Below, piece after piece: positions 38,416-47,751 of a DNA stretch of 64,000 nucleotides. How positions within the stretch are numbered: position 1 is the stretch's first letter; each line of letters starts with the position of its first letter. The DNA is from an uncultured Clostridia bacterium (lineage in GTDB: Bacteria > Bacillota > Clostridia > Oscillospirales > Oscillospiraceae). The translations under genes and the position numbers were made by a program. Under the pieces are notes generated by a model. That model was not told the origin of the DNA. It searched no databases and saw nothing but the letters and a program-made list of their open reading frames with translations. The stretch covers positions 1-64,000 of the forward strand of contig CAMCSE010000002.1 of the NCBI GenBank assembly GCA_945877515.1, given 5' to 3'.

Positions 38416-39429
38416 ATGAAAAAGCTCACTTCCCTTTTTGTCATATTGGCACTGCTGATGCTGTGCGCCTGCGGCAGCAAGACCGGCGCCACCGCAGACG
38501 GCGCCACCGCGCCGGATAGCAGCGACATTCCGGAGGTCTGCCGCGTGTATGAGGACTACGTCCTCACGGAAGCCATCGCGCCCCAGAACAGCCGCCTGCC
38601 GCTGGCGTCCGACGCCGCGCGGGGCGCTCCGGACTACGTCCCCCTGTGGCACGAGGGTGAATACTCCCAGCTGGCCGCCCACGGCGGCGAGGGCTGGCGC
38701 ATGGACGAGCTGACGGACGGCAAGGCCACGGAGGGCGGTGACTACGGGCGCTTCTGCTGGGACGGACAGCTGTACCACTGCATCCATGTGCAGGGCGCGG
38801 ACAGCTTTATCCCCGGTTTTTGCAGCGTGGGCGGCGGCGTTCTGTGGCTGGAGTTGGAGGGCGACTGCCGGGCGGACAACGGCACCGGCGGGGAGATCGG
38901 CCTGTTCGGTGGGTTCGACACCGTGGTCATCACCGGTACCGGCACGCTGACACTGGCACAGGGCATCGAATCCGGCACCGGCGCACAGCCGTGGCCGGCG
39001 CTGATCGTAGACGGCGTGGACGTCACCGCCCCCGGCCTGTCCCTGACAGCCAACGGCGGCGCGGGCAGCACCGCCAATCTGGTGGTGCAGAGCGGCAGTC
39101 TGACCGTGGAGGGCATGGCCTTTGTCAACGGAGATGTGTGCGTCACCGGCGGTACACTGACCGCGGGTCAGCTGATGGACTGCGCCCGGCTGGTCTGCTG
39201 GGGCGGTGAGACGCGGCTGACCGAGGGCTGGGGCTTCAGCGAGGGCAATACGGACATGACGCCCACGGTGCTGCTCAACGGCGGCGCCTTCCGCGCGGAC
39301 AGCTGGCTGCCGGAGAACATCGAGTACCAGCTGTGGCGGGGCAGCATCGCCGCGCCGGGCGTCCGCCACTGGCCGGGCACCCACCTGCTGGGGGACGATG
39401 TGGAGATCACCGACCCGTTGGATGCGTGA
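38416..39429 (+). CDS. Lipoprotein, hypothetical
   Basis: MKKLTSLFVILALLMLCACGS lipobox; 337 aa. Confidence 0.8.
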   Translation: MKKLTSLFVILALLMLCACGSKTGATADGATAPDSSDIPEVCRVYEDYVLTEAIAPQNSRLPLASDAARGAPDYVPLWHEGEYSQLAAHGGEGWRMDELTDGKATEGGDYGRFCWDGQLYHCIHVQGADSFIPGFCSVGGGVLWLELEGDCRADNGTGGEIGLFGGFDTVVITGTGTLTLAQGIESGTGAQPWPALIVDGVDVTAPGLSLTANGGAGSTANLVVQSGSLTVEGMAFVNGDVCVTGGTLTAGQLMDCARLVCWGGETRLTEGWGFSEGNTDMTPTVLLNGGAFRADSWLPENIEYQLWRGSIAAPGVRHWPGTHLLGDDVEITDPLDA

Positions 39430-39490
39430 TATGCCATGTGACGGCCTCTGCCGCCGCGCCTGTGCGCGGCGGCATTTTTGCGCAGACTGC

Positions 39491-39601
39491 CAACAAATTT
39501 CTTGCGAATAACCCGCACAGAAAACAAGAAACTTGTTTGTAAAGCTACTGTATCACAAGATTCTTGTGATATCAAGACTAAAATCACAAGTATCTTGTGA
39601 T
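39491..39601. promoter_or_regulatory. Phased palindrome operator array
   Basis: Palindromes centred 39499 (degenerate), 39530, 39561, 39592; core ACAAG-N3-CTTGT, exact 31-bp period. Confidence 0.75.
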
Positions 39602-39607
39602 TTGCCA

Positions 39608-39636
39608 TTGACAAAACCAACATTTCAGAGTAGTAT
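39608..39636 (+). promoter_or_regulatory. Sigma-A promoter for S24 repressor gene
   Basis: TTGACA-N17-TAGTAT. Confidence 0.75.
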
Positions 39637-39678
39637 ACAGTCATCGAATGTCGAAATCTGCCGAAAACCGGCGAGGAG

Positions 39679-40443
39679 GTGGCCTGCGTGTCCTTTGGTG
39701 AGCAGATGCGGCGGCGGCGCGAGGAGCTGGGGCTGACCCGGCAACAGCTGGCGCAGCGGCTGGGCGTGTCCGTGTCCGCGGTGGGCAACTATGAAACGGG
39801 CGTCAGCGCCCCCAAGGAGGAGGTGCTGCTGCGCCTGTTCACCGCGCTGGAGGCCGAACCGAACTATCTCTACCGGGGCAGCTTCCGGGGCGGGGAGGAG
39901 AGCCACAGCGACGAGGAGCGCCGCCTGCTGGCCAAATACCGCGACCTGCCGCTGTCCGGGCGGCAGACCGTCCACTCGCTGGTGGACGCGCTGACGGTGA
40001 TGACCGGCGAGCTGCGCGCTGCCGCGCCCGCCGCCGAGGTGCGCACCATCCCGCTGTATACCTCCCCCGCCGCCGCGGGCTTTGCCGCGCCGGTGTTCGG
40101 AGAGGATTACGAGCTGATACAGGTCAGCGGCGACGTACCGCCGGGCGCGGAGCTGGCCGTGCGCATCCAGGGGGATTCCATGTCGCCGGTGATCGAGGAC
40201 GGGTCGGTGGTGTATGTGAACCACGACCCGGTGCAAAGCGGCGACGTGGGCATCTTCTGCGTGGACGGCGACATGCTGTGCAAGCAGTATTACCGGGACG
40301 GCTTCGGCATGGTGTATCTGTTCTCGCTGAACCGCAAGCGCGCGGACATGGACGTGGTCTTCCACCGGGGCAGCGGGCAGAGCCTGACCTGCTTCGGGCG
40401 GGTGATGCTCCACAGCCAGCCCCTGCCGGAGGGACATATATAA
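39679..40443 (+). CDS. XRE HTH / S24 peptidase (LexA-like) repressor
   Basis: HTH LGLTRQQLAQRLGVSVSAVGNYETG; S24 IQGDSMSPVIEDGSVVYVNHD. Confidence 0.92.
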   Translation: MACVSFGEQMRRRREELGLTRQQLAQRLGVSVSAVGNYETGVSAPKEEVLLRLFTALEAEPNYLYRGSFRGGEESHSDEERRLLAKYRDLPLSGRQTVHSLVDALTVMTGELRAAAPAAEVRTIPLYTSPAAAGFAAPVFGEDYELIQVSGDVPPGAELAVRIQGDSMSPVIEDGSVVYVNHDPVQSGDVGIFCVDGDMLCKQYYRDGFGMVYLFSLNRKRADMDVVFHRGSGQSLTCFGRVMLHSQPLPEGHI

Positions 40444-40446
40444 AAA

Positions 40447-40475
40447 GAGACGGCGTAAGCCGTCTCAGTCTGTCA
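40447..40475 (+). terminator. Terminator-like hairpin
   Basis: GAGACGGC-gtaa-GCCGTCTC. Confidence 0.5.
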
Positions 40476-40570
40476 AAAAACCTGCCCGGTCACAAGTACC
40501 GGAGGGAAGGATAGTGTGAAAGGGAACCGTCAGGGTTCCCTTTCGCGTTCAATCACCCGCCGCAGCGACC

Positions 40571-40609
40571 AAAATGGCAAAATAAATCCTGCATTTATTT
40601 TGCCATTTT
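40571..40609. repeat. Perfect 17-bp inverted repeat
   Basis: AAAATGGCAAAATAAAT-cctgc-ATTTATTTTGCCATTTT. Confidence 0.8.
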
Positions 40610-40871
40610 GCTTTCAGCTTGGCGAGAAAGTCCACAGGGACTTTCCGACAAGCTGACCGCTTCGTCGGTCTTTCTTTATTTGCTTCGGCGGTCTTTCTTT
40701 TTTCCCATTTCGGTGCCGGGAATGAAATTCAGCGGTGAAACAGGCAAATTTCACTAATTTGTCTTTGCTTTATGGGACAAAGTATAGTATACTACTATCA
40801 TCTATACTGTGGTTTCCGTCCCCGCGGATGCGAAAAGCGGCGGGCCATAAAACGGAAGGGAGGGCGAAAAC

Positions 40872-42410
40872 TTGGATACACCGTTTGCAATCGAAATGCT
40901 GCACATCACAAAGCGGTTTCCCGGTATCATCGCCAACGACAACATCACGCTTCAGTTGAAGAAGGGTGAGATCCACGCCCTGCTGGGCGAAAACGGCGCG
41001 GGCAAATCCACGCTGATGAGCGTGCTGTTCGGCCTGTATCAGGCCGAGGAGGGCATCATCAAGAAGGACGGCGTGGAGGTATCCATCAAGGATCCCAACG
41101 ACGCCAATGCGCTGGGCATCGGCATGGTGCACCAGCACTTCAAGCTGGTGGAATGCTTCACCGTGCTGGACAACATCATCATGGGCGTGGAGCCCACAAA
41201 ATGCGGCTTCCTGCAAAAGAAGGACGCCCGGGCGAAGGTCATCGCACTCAGCGAGAAATACGGCCTGAAGATCGACCCGGACGCGCTGATCGAGGACATC
41301 ACCGTGGGTATGCAGCAGCGCACCGAGATCCTGAAGATGCTCTACCGCGACAACGAGATCCTCATCTTCGACGAGCCCACCGCCGTGCTGACGCCCCAGG
41401 AGATTGACGAGCTGATGCAGATCATGAAGAATCTGTCCGCTGAGGGCAAGAGCATCCTGTTCATCTCCCACAAGCTCAACGAGATCATGGCCGTGGCCGA
41501 CCGCTGCACCGTCCTGCGCAAGGGCAAGTACATCGGCACCGTGGAGACGAAGAACACCACCATGGAGCAGCTTTCCTCCATGATGGTGGGGCGCGACGTC
41601 AGCTTCCACGTGGAGAAGAAGCCCGCCCAGCCCGGCGAGGTGGTGCTGGACGTGTCCCACATGACCGTGGCCAGCAAGATGCACAAGAACAACGCCGTCA
41701 AGGACGTGAGCCTGCAGGTGCGCCGGGGCGAGATCGTCTGCCTCGCCGGTATCGACGGCAACGGCCAGACGGAGTTTGTCTACGGCCTAACCGGTCTTGA
41801 GCCGGTGGTGTCCGGCAAGATTACCCTCAACGGGCAGGACATCACCAAAATGCCCATCCGCAAGCGGAACATCATGGGCATGTCCCACATCCCTGAGGAT
41901 CGCCACAAGCACGGTCTGGTGCTGGATTACTCCCTGGAGGACAATCTGGTGCTGGAGCGCTATTTCGAGCCGGAGTTCACCGACAAGGCGGGCTTCCTGC
42001 GCCGGGATAACATCCGCAAGTACGCGGAAAAGCTCATCGAGCAGTACGACGTCCGCAGCGGACAGGGTCCCATCACCATCGCCCGCAGCATGTCCGGCGG
42101 CAACCAGCAGAAGGCCATCGTCGCCCGCGAGATCGACAAGGATCCCGAGCTGCTGGTGGCGGTGCAGCCCACCCGCGGTCTGGACGTGGGCGCCATCGAG
42201 TACATCCACAAGCAGCTGGTGGCGCAGCGGGACGCGGGCAAGGCCGTGCTGCTGGTATCGCTGGAGCTGGATGAGGTCATGGACGTGCCCGACCGCATCC
42301 TCGTCATGTACGAGGGCGAGATCGTGGGCGAGCTTGACCCCAAAAAGACCACGCAGGAGGAGCTGGGTCTGTATATGGCGGGCGCCAAGAGAGACGAGGT
42401 GACGGCATGA
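40872..42410 (+). CDS. Nucleoside-type ABC transporter ATP-binding protein (two ATPase domains)
   Basis: LLGENGAGKSTLMSVLFGLYQAEEG; second domain SGGNQQKAIVAREI. Confidence 0.9.
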   Translation: MDTPFAIEMLHITKRFPGIIANDNITLQLKKGEIHALLGENGAGKSTLMSVLFGLYQAEEGIIKKDGVEVSIKDPNDANALGIGMVHQHFKLVECFTVLDNIIMGVEPTKCGFLQKKDARAKVIALSEKYGLKIDPDALIEDITVGMQQRTEILKMLYRDNEILIFDEPTAVLTPQEIDELMQIMKNLSAEGKSILFISHKLNEIMAVADRCTVLRKGKYIGTVETKNTTMEQLSSMMVGRDVSFHVEKKPAQPGEVVLDVSHMTVASKMHKNNAVKDVSLQVRRGEIVCLAGIDGNGQTEFVYGLTGLEPVVSGKITLNGQDITKMPIRKRNIMGMSHIPEDRHKHGLVLDYSLEDNLVLERYFEPEFTDKAGFLRRDNIRKYAEKLIEQYDVRSGQGPITIARSMSGGNQQKAIVAREIDKDPELLVAVQPTRGLDVGAIEYIHKQLVAQRDAGKAVLLVSLELDEVMDVPDRILVMYEGEIVGELDPKKTTQEELGLYMAGAKRDEVTA

Positions 42411-43564
42411 AAAAGAACATCCTGAAAAATAGCGGGGTGCAGTCGCTGCTGGCGTCCCTTGTGTGCGTGATCCTGGGTCTGCTCATCGGCTATATCGTGC
42501 TGTTGTTCATCAACCCCGACGGCGCCGGCGAAGCCATCACCGACGTTATGAAGAACTTCCTTACATACAGCAAGCCGGAAACGCAGGTCAAGTACCTGGG
42601 CAACACCCTTGTCAAGACCGCGCCCCTGCTGATGTGCTCCCTGTCCATCCTGTTTGCGTACAAGGTCGGCCTGTTCAACATCGGCGCGGCCGGTCAGTAC
42701 TGCATCGGCGTGGCGCTGAGCCTGTACGCCGCGCTGGCGTGGGGCTGGAGCTGGCTGCCCTGCATGCTGCTGGCCATGCTGGGCGGCGCGCTGCTGGGTG
42801 CGATCTCCGGTCTGCTGAAGTCCTACTGCAACGTCAACGAGGTCATCTCCGGCATCATGCTCAACTGGATCGTCCTCTACCTGACCAATATGCTCCTCAC
42901 GCAGGTGAAGGAGGACACCAGTCCCTACACCTTCGTGCTGTCCCACAAGAATGCCTCGGCCATCCTGCCCTCTCTGGGTCTGGGCAGCCTGTTCAACGGC
43001 AACCAGTACGTGGGTCTGGCGCTGCCCCTGTCCATCGTTATCGCCATTCTGGTGTGGGTGGTGCTGGAAAAGACCCGCATCGGCTACGAGCTGCGGGCCA
43101 CCGGCAACAACAAGAACGCCGCCAAGTACTGCGGCATGGCCGAAAAGCGCAACATCATCATGACGCTGGCCATCTCCGGCATGCTGGCCGGTCTGGGCGC
43201 GGCTATGCTGTACCTCACCGGTTACGAGCAGTGGCAGTGCTCCACCTCCTCCGTGCCGGGCATGGGCTTCAACGGCATCGCGGCGGCCTTCCTGGGCGGC
43301 TTGAACCCCATCGGCGCGATCCTGGCCTCCTTCTTCATCCAGCATATCACCGCCGGCGGCGCGTATGTGGATAAGAGCATGTACTGCGCGCAGATCTCCG
43401 ATCTGATCTCCTCCATCATCATCTACCTGTGCGGCTTCGTGCTGTTCATGAAGTACGCGATGAATACCGCCATCGCCAAGCGCGAGGAAAAGGCGGCACT
43501 GAAGGAAAAGGAGCGGGCGCAAACGCCTGAAGTCTCCGACAACGGGAAAGGAGGCGATCAGTAA
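42407..43564 (+). CDS. ABC transporter permease (nucleoside type)
   Basis: 385 aa multi-TM; coupled to upstream ATPase; IGYELRATGNNKNAAKYCGM. Confidence 0.9.
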   Translation: MKKNILKNSGVQSLLASLVCVILGLLIGYIVLLFINPDGAGEAITDVMKNFLTYSKPETQVKYLGNTLVKTAPLLMCSLSILFAYKVGLFNIGAAGQYCIGVALSLYAALAWGWSWLPCMLLAMLGGALLGAISGLLKSYCNVNEVISGIMLNWIVLYLTNMLLTQVKEDTSPYTFVLSHKNASAILPSLGLGSLFNGNQYVGLALPLSIVIAILVWVVLEKTRIGYELRATGNNKNAAKYCGMAEKRNIIMTLAISGMLAGLGAAMLYLTGYEQWQCSTSSVPGMGFNGIAAAFLGGLNPIGAILASFFIQHITAGGAYVDKSMYCAQISDLISSIIIYLCGFVLFMKYAMNTAIAKREEKAALKEKERAQTPEVSDNGKGGDQ

Positions 43565-44505
43565 TGGTACTGCTGCTGCAATATACATTGACCTTCGCCT
43601 CCGTGCTGATCCTTGTGGCGCTGGGCGGCTGCTTCTCCGAGCACTCCGGCGTCATCAACCTGGGTCTTGAGGGCGTGATGATCATGGGCGCTCTGGGCGG
43701 TGCGCTGGCCATGCGCTACATGCCCACCGACTCCTCCGCCTTCTCCATGCTGATCGTGGTGCTGCTGGCGGCGGCGCTGGCCGGTACGGTGTACTCGTCG
43801 CTGCTGGCTGTGGCCTGCATCAACTTCAAGGCGGATCAGACCATCGTCGGTACGGCGCTGAACATGCTGGGCACCGCGGGCGCCACCGTTATCGTCAAGG
43901 CCATCAACACCGCGGCCAACCCCGACGACGTGTCCTCCACCATCCAGTACGCCGGCGCGAAGAAGGCGTTCCTGGTGAACATCGGTTCCTTCGAGTTCAG
44001 CTGGTTCATGCTGGTGACGCTGCTGCTGCTGATCGCGGCCTATGTGGCGCTGTACAAGACCCGCTTCGGCCTGCGCCTCATGGCCTGCGGCGAGCATCCC
44101 CAGGCGGCGGACTCCGTGGGTATCAACGTGTACAAGATGCGCTGGGCGGGCGTGCTGATCTCCGGCATGCTGGGCGGTCTGGGCGGCATCGTGTTCATCA
44201 CCGCCGGCGTGTCCGAGTGGCGGTTTGAGTACGGCGTGGCCGGCTTCGGCTTCCTGTCTCTGGCGGTCATGATCTTCGGCCAGTGGAAGCCCACGCGCAT
44301 CGCGCTGGCAGCACTGCTGTTCGGCCTGTTCCGCGCCCTGTCCAACGTGTACGCGGGCTTCGAGTTCCTGAAGAACCTGAACATTCCCAGCCCCGTGTAC
44401 AACATGATGCCCTACATCATCTCGCTGGTGGTGCTGGCCTTCACCTCCAAGAAGTCCCGCGCACCCAAAGCCGAGGGTATCCCCTACGACAAGGGTCAGC
44501 GCTGA
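43564..44505 (+). CDS. ABC transporter permease (nucleoside type)
   Basis: 313 aa multi-TM; HSGVINLGLEGVMIMGALGG. Confidence 0.9.
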   Translation: MVLLLQYTLTFASVLILVALGGCFSEHSGVINLGLEGVMIMGALGGALAMRYMPTDSSAFSMLIVVLLAAALAGTVYSSLLAVACINFKADQTIVGTALNMLGTAGATVIVKAINTAANPDDVSSTIQYAGAKKAFLVNIGSFEFSWFMLVTLLLLIAAYVALYKTRFGLRLMACGEHPQAADSVGINVYKMRWAGVLISGMLGGLGGIVFITAGVSEWRFEYGVAGFGFLSLAVMIFGQWKPTRIALAALLFGLFRALSNVYAGFEFLKNLNIPSPVYNMMPYIISLVVLAFTSKKSRAPKAEGIPYDKGQR

Positions 44506-44530
44506 CGCGCAATATGTAATATCCTACAGA

Positions 44531-44567
44531 CAGACCTCCCGTCCATCGGACGGGAGGCCTGTTATTT
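44531..44567 (+). terminator. Intrinsic terminator
   Basis: CCTCCCGTCC-atc-GGACGGGAGG followed by T-rich tract. Confidence 0.7.
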
Positions 44568-44673
44568 TACCCCGATTTTACAATTCTCCTCCTGCGGATT
44601 TGACATTGCCCCTGTATCATAATAAATGGACGAGAATGTACAGTCGAAACAAGGTAAAATCGAGGAGAGAACT

Positions 44674-46416
44674 ATGGACATTTTTCATGTGTTGACCATG
44701 CTGGGCGGACTGTGCCTGTTCCTGTTCGGCATGAATTTCATGGGGCAGTCGCTGGAGCGGCGCGCCGGCGGCAAGCTGCGGACGCTGCTGGATAAGATGA
44801 CCGGCAGCGTGGGCGCGGGCTTCCTCACCGGTATGGGCATCACCGCCATCATCCAGAGCTCATCGGCCACCACCGTTATGGTGGTAGGCTTCGTCAACTC
44901 CGGTCTGATGAACCTGCGACAGGCCATCAACGTCATCATGGGCGCCAACGTGGGCACCACGGTGACGGCGTGGCTCCTGAGTCTGGCGGGCATCGACGGC
45001 GGCAGCACATGGGTGCAGCTGCTCAAGCCCACCTCCTTCACGCCGGTGCTGGCGCTGATCGGCGTTATTTTCTACATGTTCTGCAAGGACAGCCACAAAA
45101 AGGACACCGGCGCCATTCTGCTGGGCTTCGCCACCCTGATGTTCGGCATGGACACCATGAGCGGCGCCGTGGCCGGGCTGAAGGACGTGCCGGGCTTCGC
45201 CGAGCTGTTTCTGGCCTTCACCAACCCGCTGCTGGGCGTGCTGGTGGGCGCGGTGCTGACGGCGGTCATCCAGTCCTCCTCCGCCTCCGTGGGCATTCTG
45301 CAGGCGCTGGCCTCCACCGGGCAGGTCAGCTACGCCGCGGCGGTGCCCATCATCATGGGGCAGAACATCGGCACCTGCGTCACGGCGCTGATCTCCTGCG
45401 TGGGCACCAACAAAAACGCCAAACGCGCCGCCGTGGTACACCTGATGTTCAACGTCATCGGTGTGGCGGTGCTGCTGACGGTGTTCTGCATCGTCAAGGC
45501 CATCTTTGCCCCGGCGCTGCTGAACGAGTCGGCGGGCATGGCCGGTATCGCCGTGGCACACTCGGCCTTCAACATCCTCTGCACCGCCATGCTGCTGCCC
45601 TGCGGCGGTCTGCTGGAAAAGCTGGCTGTCCGTCTGGTGCCGGACAAGGCGCAGGCGGAGGAGACGGTGGAGCTGGACGAGCGCCTGCTGGCCACGCCCT
45701 CTCTGGCCTTGCAGCGCTGCCGCGCCGTGGCCTGCGACATGGCGGCACAGGCCACCCTCGCCCTGCAAAACGCCCTGCGCTCGCTGGAGCACTACACACC
45801 GGAGCTGGCTGCCTCCATCCGGGAGGACGAGAGCCGCTGCGACCACTACGAGGACGTGCTGGGCACCTATCTGGTGAAGCTCAGCGCCCGGAAGATGGGC
45901 GACGACGAGAGCGAGGAGGCCGCCGAGCTGCTGAAGGCCATCGGCGACTTCGAGCGCATCTCCGACCACGCGGTGAACGTGTTGGAGTCAGCGGAGGAGC
46001 TGCGGGACAAGGAGCTTTCCTTCAGCGATGCAGCACGCCGCGAGCTGTCCGTCCTCACCGCCGCCGTGGATCATATCCTGACCATGTCGCTGGACGCCTT
46101 CCGGGACAAAAGCGTGCCGCTGGCGCGGCAGGTGGAGCCGCTGGAGGAGGTCATCGACGGCCTGAAGGAGCAGCTGCGCACCCGCCACATCCTGCGGATG
46201 CAGCAGGGACAGTGCAGCATCGAGGCGGGCTTCGTCCTCTCCGACCTGCTGACGGATCTGGAGCGCACCTCCGACCACTGCTCCAACATCGCCGGCTGCG
46301 TCATCGACGCGGCGCACCACGACCTGAACCTCCACGCCACGCTGGACGCCGCACCCCAGCGCGACCCGGATTTCCCCGCCCGCTACAAGACCTTCGCAGA
46401 AGAATACAAGTTATAA
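44674..46416 (+). CDS. Na/Pi cotransporter family protein with PhoU-like C-terminus
   Basis: LGGLCLFLFGMNFMGQSLE, GMGITAIIQSSSATTVMVVGFVNSGLM; PhoU-like helices. Confidence 0.93.
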   Translation: MDIFHVLTMLGGLCLFLFGMNFMGQSLERRAGGKLRTLLDKMTGSVGAGFLTGMGITAIIQSSSATTVMVVGFVNSGLMNLRQAINVIMGANVGTTVTAWLLSLAGIDGGSTWVQLLKPTSFTPVLALIGVIFYMFCKDSHKKDTGAILLGFATLMFGMDTMSGAVAGLKDVPGFAELFLAFTNPLLGVLVGAVLTAVIQSSSASVGILQALASTGQVSYAAAVPIIMGQNIGTCVTALISCVGTNKNAKRAAVVHLMFNVIGVAVLLTVFCIVKAIFAPALLNESAGMAGIAVAHSAFNILCTAMLLPCGGLLEKLAVRLVPDKAQAEETVELDERLLATPSLALQRCRAVACDMAAQATLALQNALRSLEHYTPELAASIREDESRCDHYEDVLGTYLVKLSARKMGDDESEEAAELLKAIGDFERISDHAVNVLESAEELRDKELSFSDAARRELSVLTAAVDHILTMSLDAFRDKSVPLARQVEPLEEVIDGLKEQLRTRHILRMQQGQCSIEAGFVLSDLLTDLERTSDHCSNIAGCVIDAAHHDLNLHATLDAAPQRDPDFPARYKTFAEEYKL

Positions 46417-46448
46417 AAAAACAGGGACTCACGTCCCTGTTTTTTTAT
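46413..46448. terminator. Bidirectional terminator between convergent genes
   Basis: ATAAAAAAACAGGGAC-tcac-GTCCCTGTTTTTTTAT. Confidence 0.9.
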
Positions 46449-46454
46449 GTGCAA

Positions 46455-47651
46455 TTACTCTCGGCGTCCGCGGGAGGCTCGCTCCCGTGCCTCGGCCTCC
46501 GCCCGCTGGCGGCAGACCTCCACCCATGTGGGCAGCTTGTCCAGCTGGGCGGCAAAGGCCGCCAGCTCGTCGGGAATGGCGATCTTCTGCGGACAGACGG
46601 CGGCGCAGACGCCGCAGCCCAGGCAGGCGTGGGGCCATTTGTCCTTGGGCACCGCGTCCAGCTGCATCTTGACGGTGCTGCCGCTGCCGGCGCGCAGCTG
46701 GTTGTACTTGTGCAGCAGGTCGGGGATATCCAGCCCCTGGGGACAGCCGTCACAGCAGTACCGGCAGGCCGTGCAGGGCACGGAGTTCTTCATCTTCTCC
46801 GCCGCCGCCAGCAGGATGGCTTCCTCCTCCGACGTGACGGGGTCGTCCTTTTCAAAGGTGGCGATGTTGTCCTTCACCTGCTCCATGGTGGACATGCCGG
46901 ACAGGATCATGCGGATGTTCCCGTGCCCCTCCAGCCACCGGAGGGCAAAGGACGCGTCGCTGGCCCCCGGCCGGATGGCGCGCAGCTTCTGCTGGCTGTC
47001 CGCGTCCAGCGCGGCCAGCTTGCCGCCCCGCACCGGCTCCATGACCCACACGGGGATGTTGTACTTGGCCAGCAGGTCGTATTTCTCCTTGCCCCGCTGC
47101 AAGCTCCAGTCCAGATAGTTCAGCTGCAATTGGCAGAACTCCATATCCTTGCCGCAGCGCTCCAGAAACGCCGTCAGGCAGGGGATATCCGCGTGGGAGG
47201 AGAAGCCCAGATGCCGGATGCGCCCCATTCTCTTCTGCTCCACAAAGTAGTCGATGATCCCCCACTTGGGGTCGGTGTACACGCCGATGTCGTTTTCGTA
47301 CACGTTGTGCAGCAAATAGAAGTCAAAATACTCCACCTGACACTTTTCCAGCTGCTGCTCAAAGATGCCCGCCGGGTCGGGGTCGCCGGTGAGCATGTGG
47401 CCGGGGAACTTGGTGGCCAGATAGAAGCTCTCCCGGGGATATTTCTTCAGGCACCGCCCCACCACCGTCTCCGACTGGTTCTGCATATATGGCCAGGCGG
47501 TGTCGTAGTAGTTGACGCCGTGGGTCATGGCGTAGTCCAGCAGAGCCTCCGTCGCCGCCGCGTCCACATCGCCGGCAGCGGTGGTGGGCAGGCGCATGGT
47601 GCCGAAGCCCAGCAGGGAGAGGCGCAGCCCCTGAAAATCGCGGTAGATCAT
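46455..47651 (-). CDS. Aldo/keto reductase with C-terminal 4Fe-4S domain
   Basis: LGFGTMRLPT, CTACRYCCDGCPQGLDIP, CLGCGVCAAVCPQKIAIP. Confidence 0.92.
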   Translation of the reverse strand: MIYRDFQGLRLSLLGFGTMRLPTTAAGDVDAAATEALLDYAMTHGVNYYDTAWPYMQNQSETVVGRCLKKYPRESFYLATKFPGHMLTGDPDPAGIFEQQLEKCQVEYFDFYLLHNVYENDIGVYTDPKWGIIDYFVEQKRMGRIRHLGFSSHADIPCLTAFLERCGKDMEFCQLQLNYLDWSLQRGKEKYDLLAKYNIPVWVMEPVRGGKLAALDADSQQKLRAIRPGASDASFALRWLEGHGNIRMILSGMSTMEQVKDNIATFEKDDPVTSEEEAILLAAAEKMKNSVPCTACRYCCDGCPQGLDIPDLLHKYNQLRAGSGSTVKMQLDAVPKDKWPHACLGCGVCAAVCPQKIAIPDELAAFAAQLDKLPTWVEVCRQRAEAEARERASRGRRE

Positions 47652-47751
47652 ATCGTTGCCCTCCTTGAGTGGTATGTCTGTTTATTATACCACACCCTCC
47701 GCCCATGGCAAGTGGGCAGAAGAAATGCCGCCCTCCGGCGGCATTTCTTTT

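Noticed and set aside
41960-43588. 542-aa minus-strand ORF
   Set aside because: Antisense to the ABC transporter operon, which has clear motifs and coupling.
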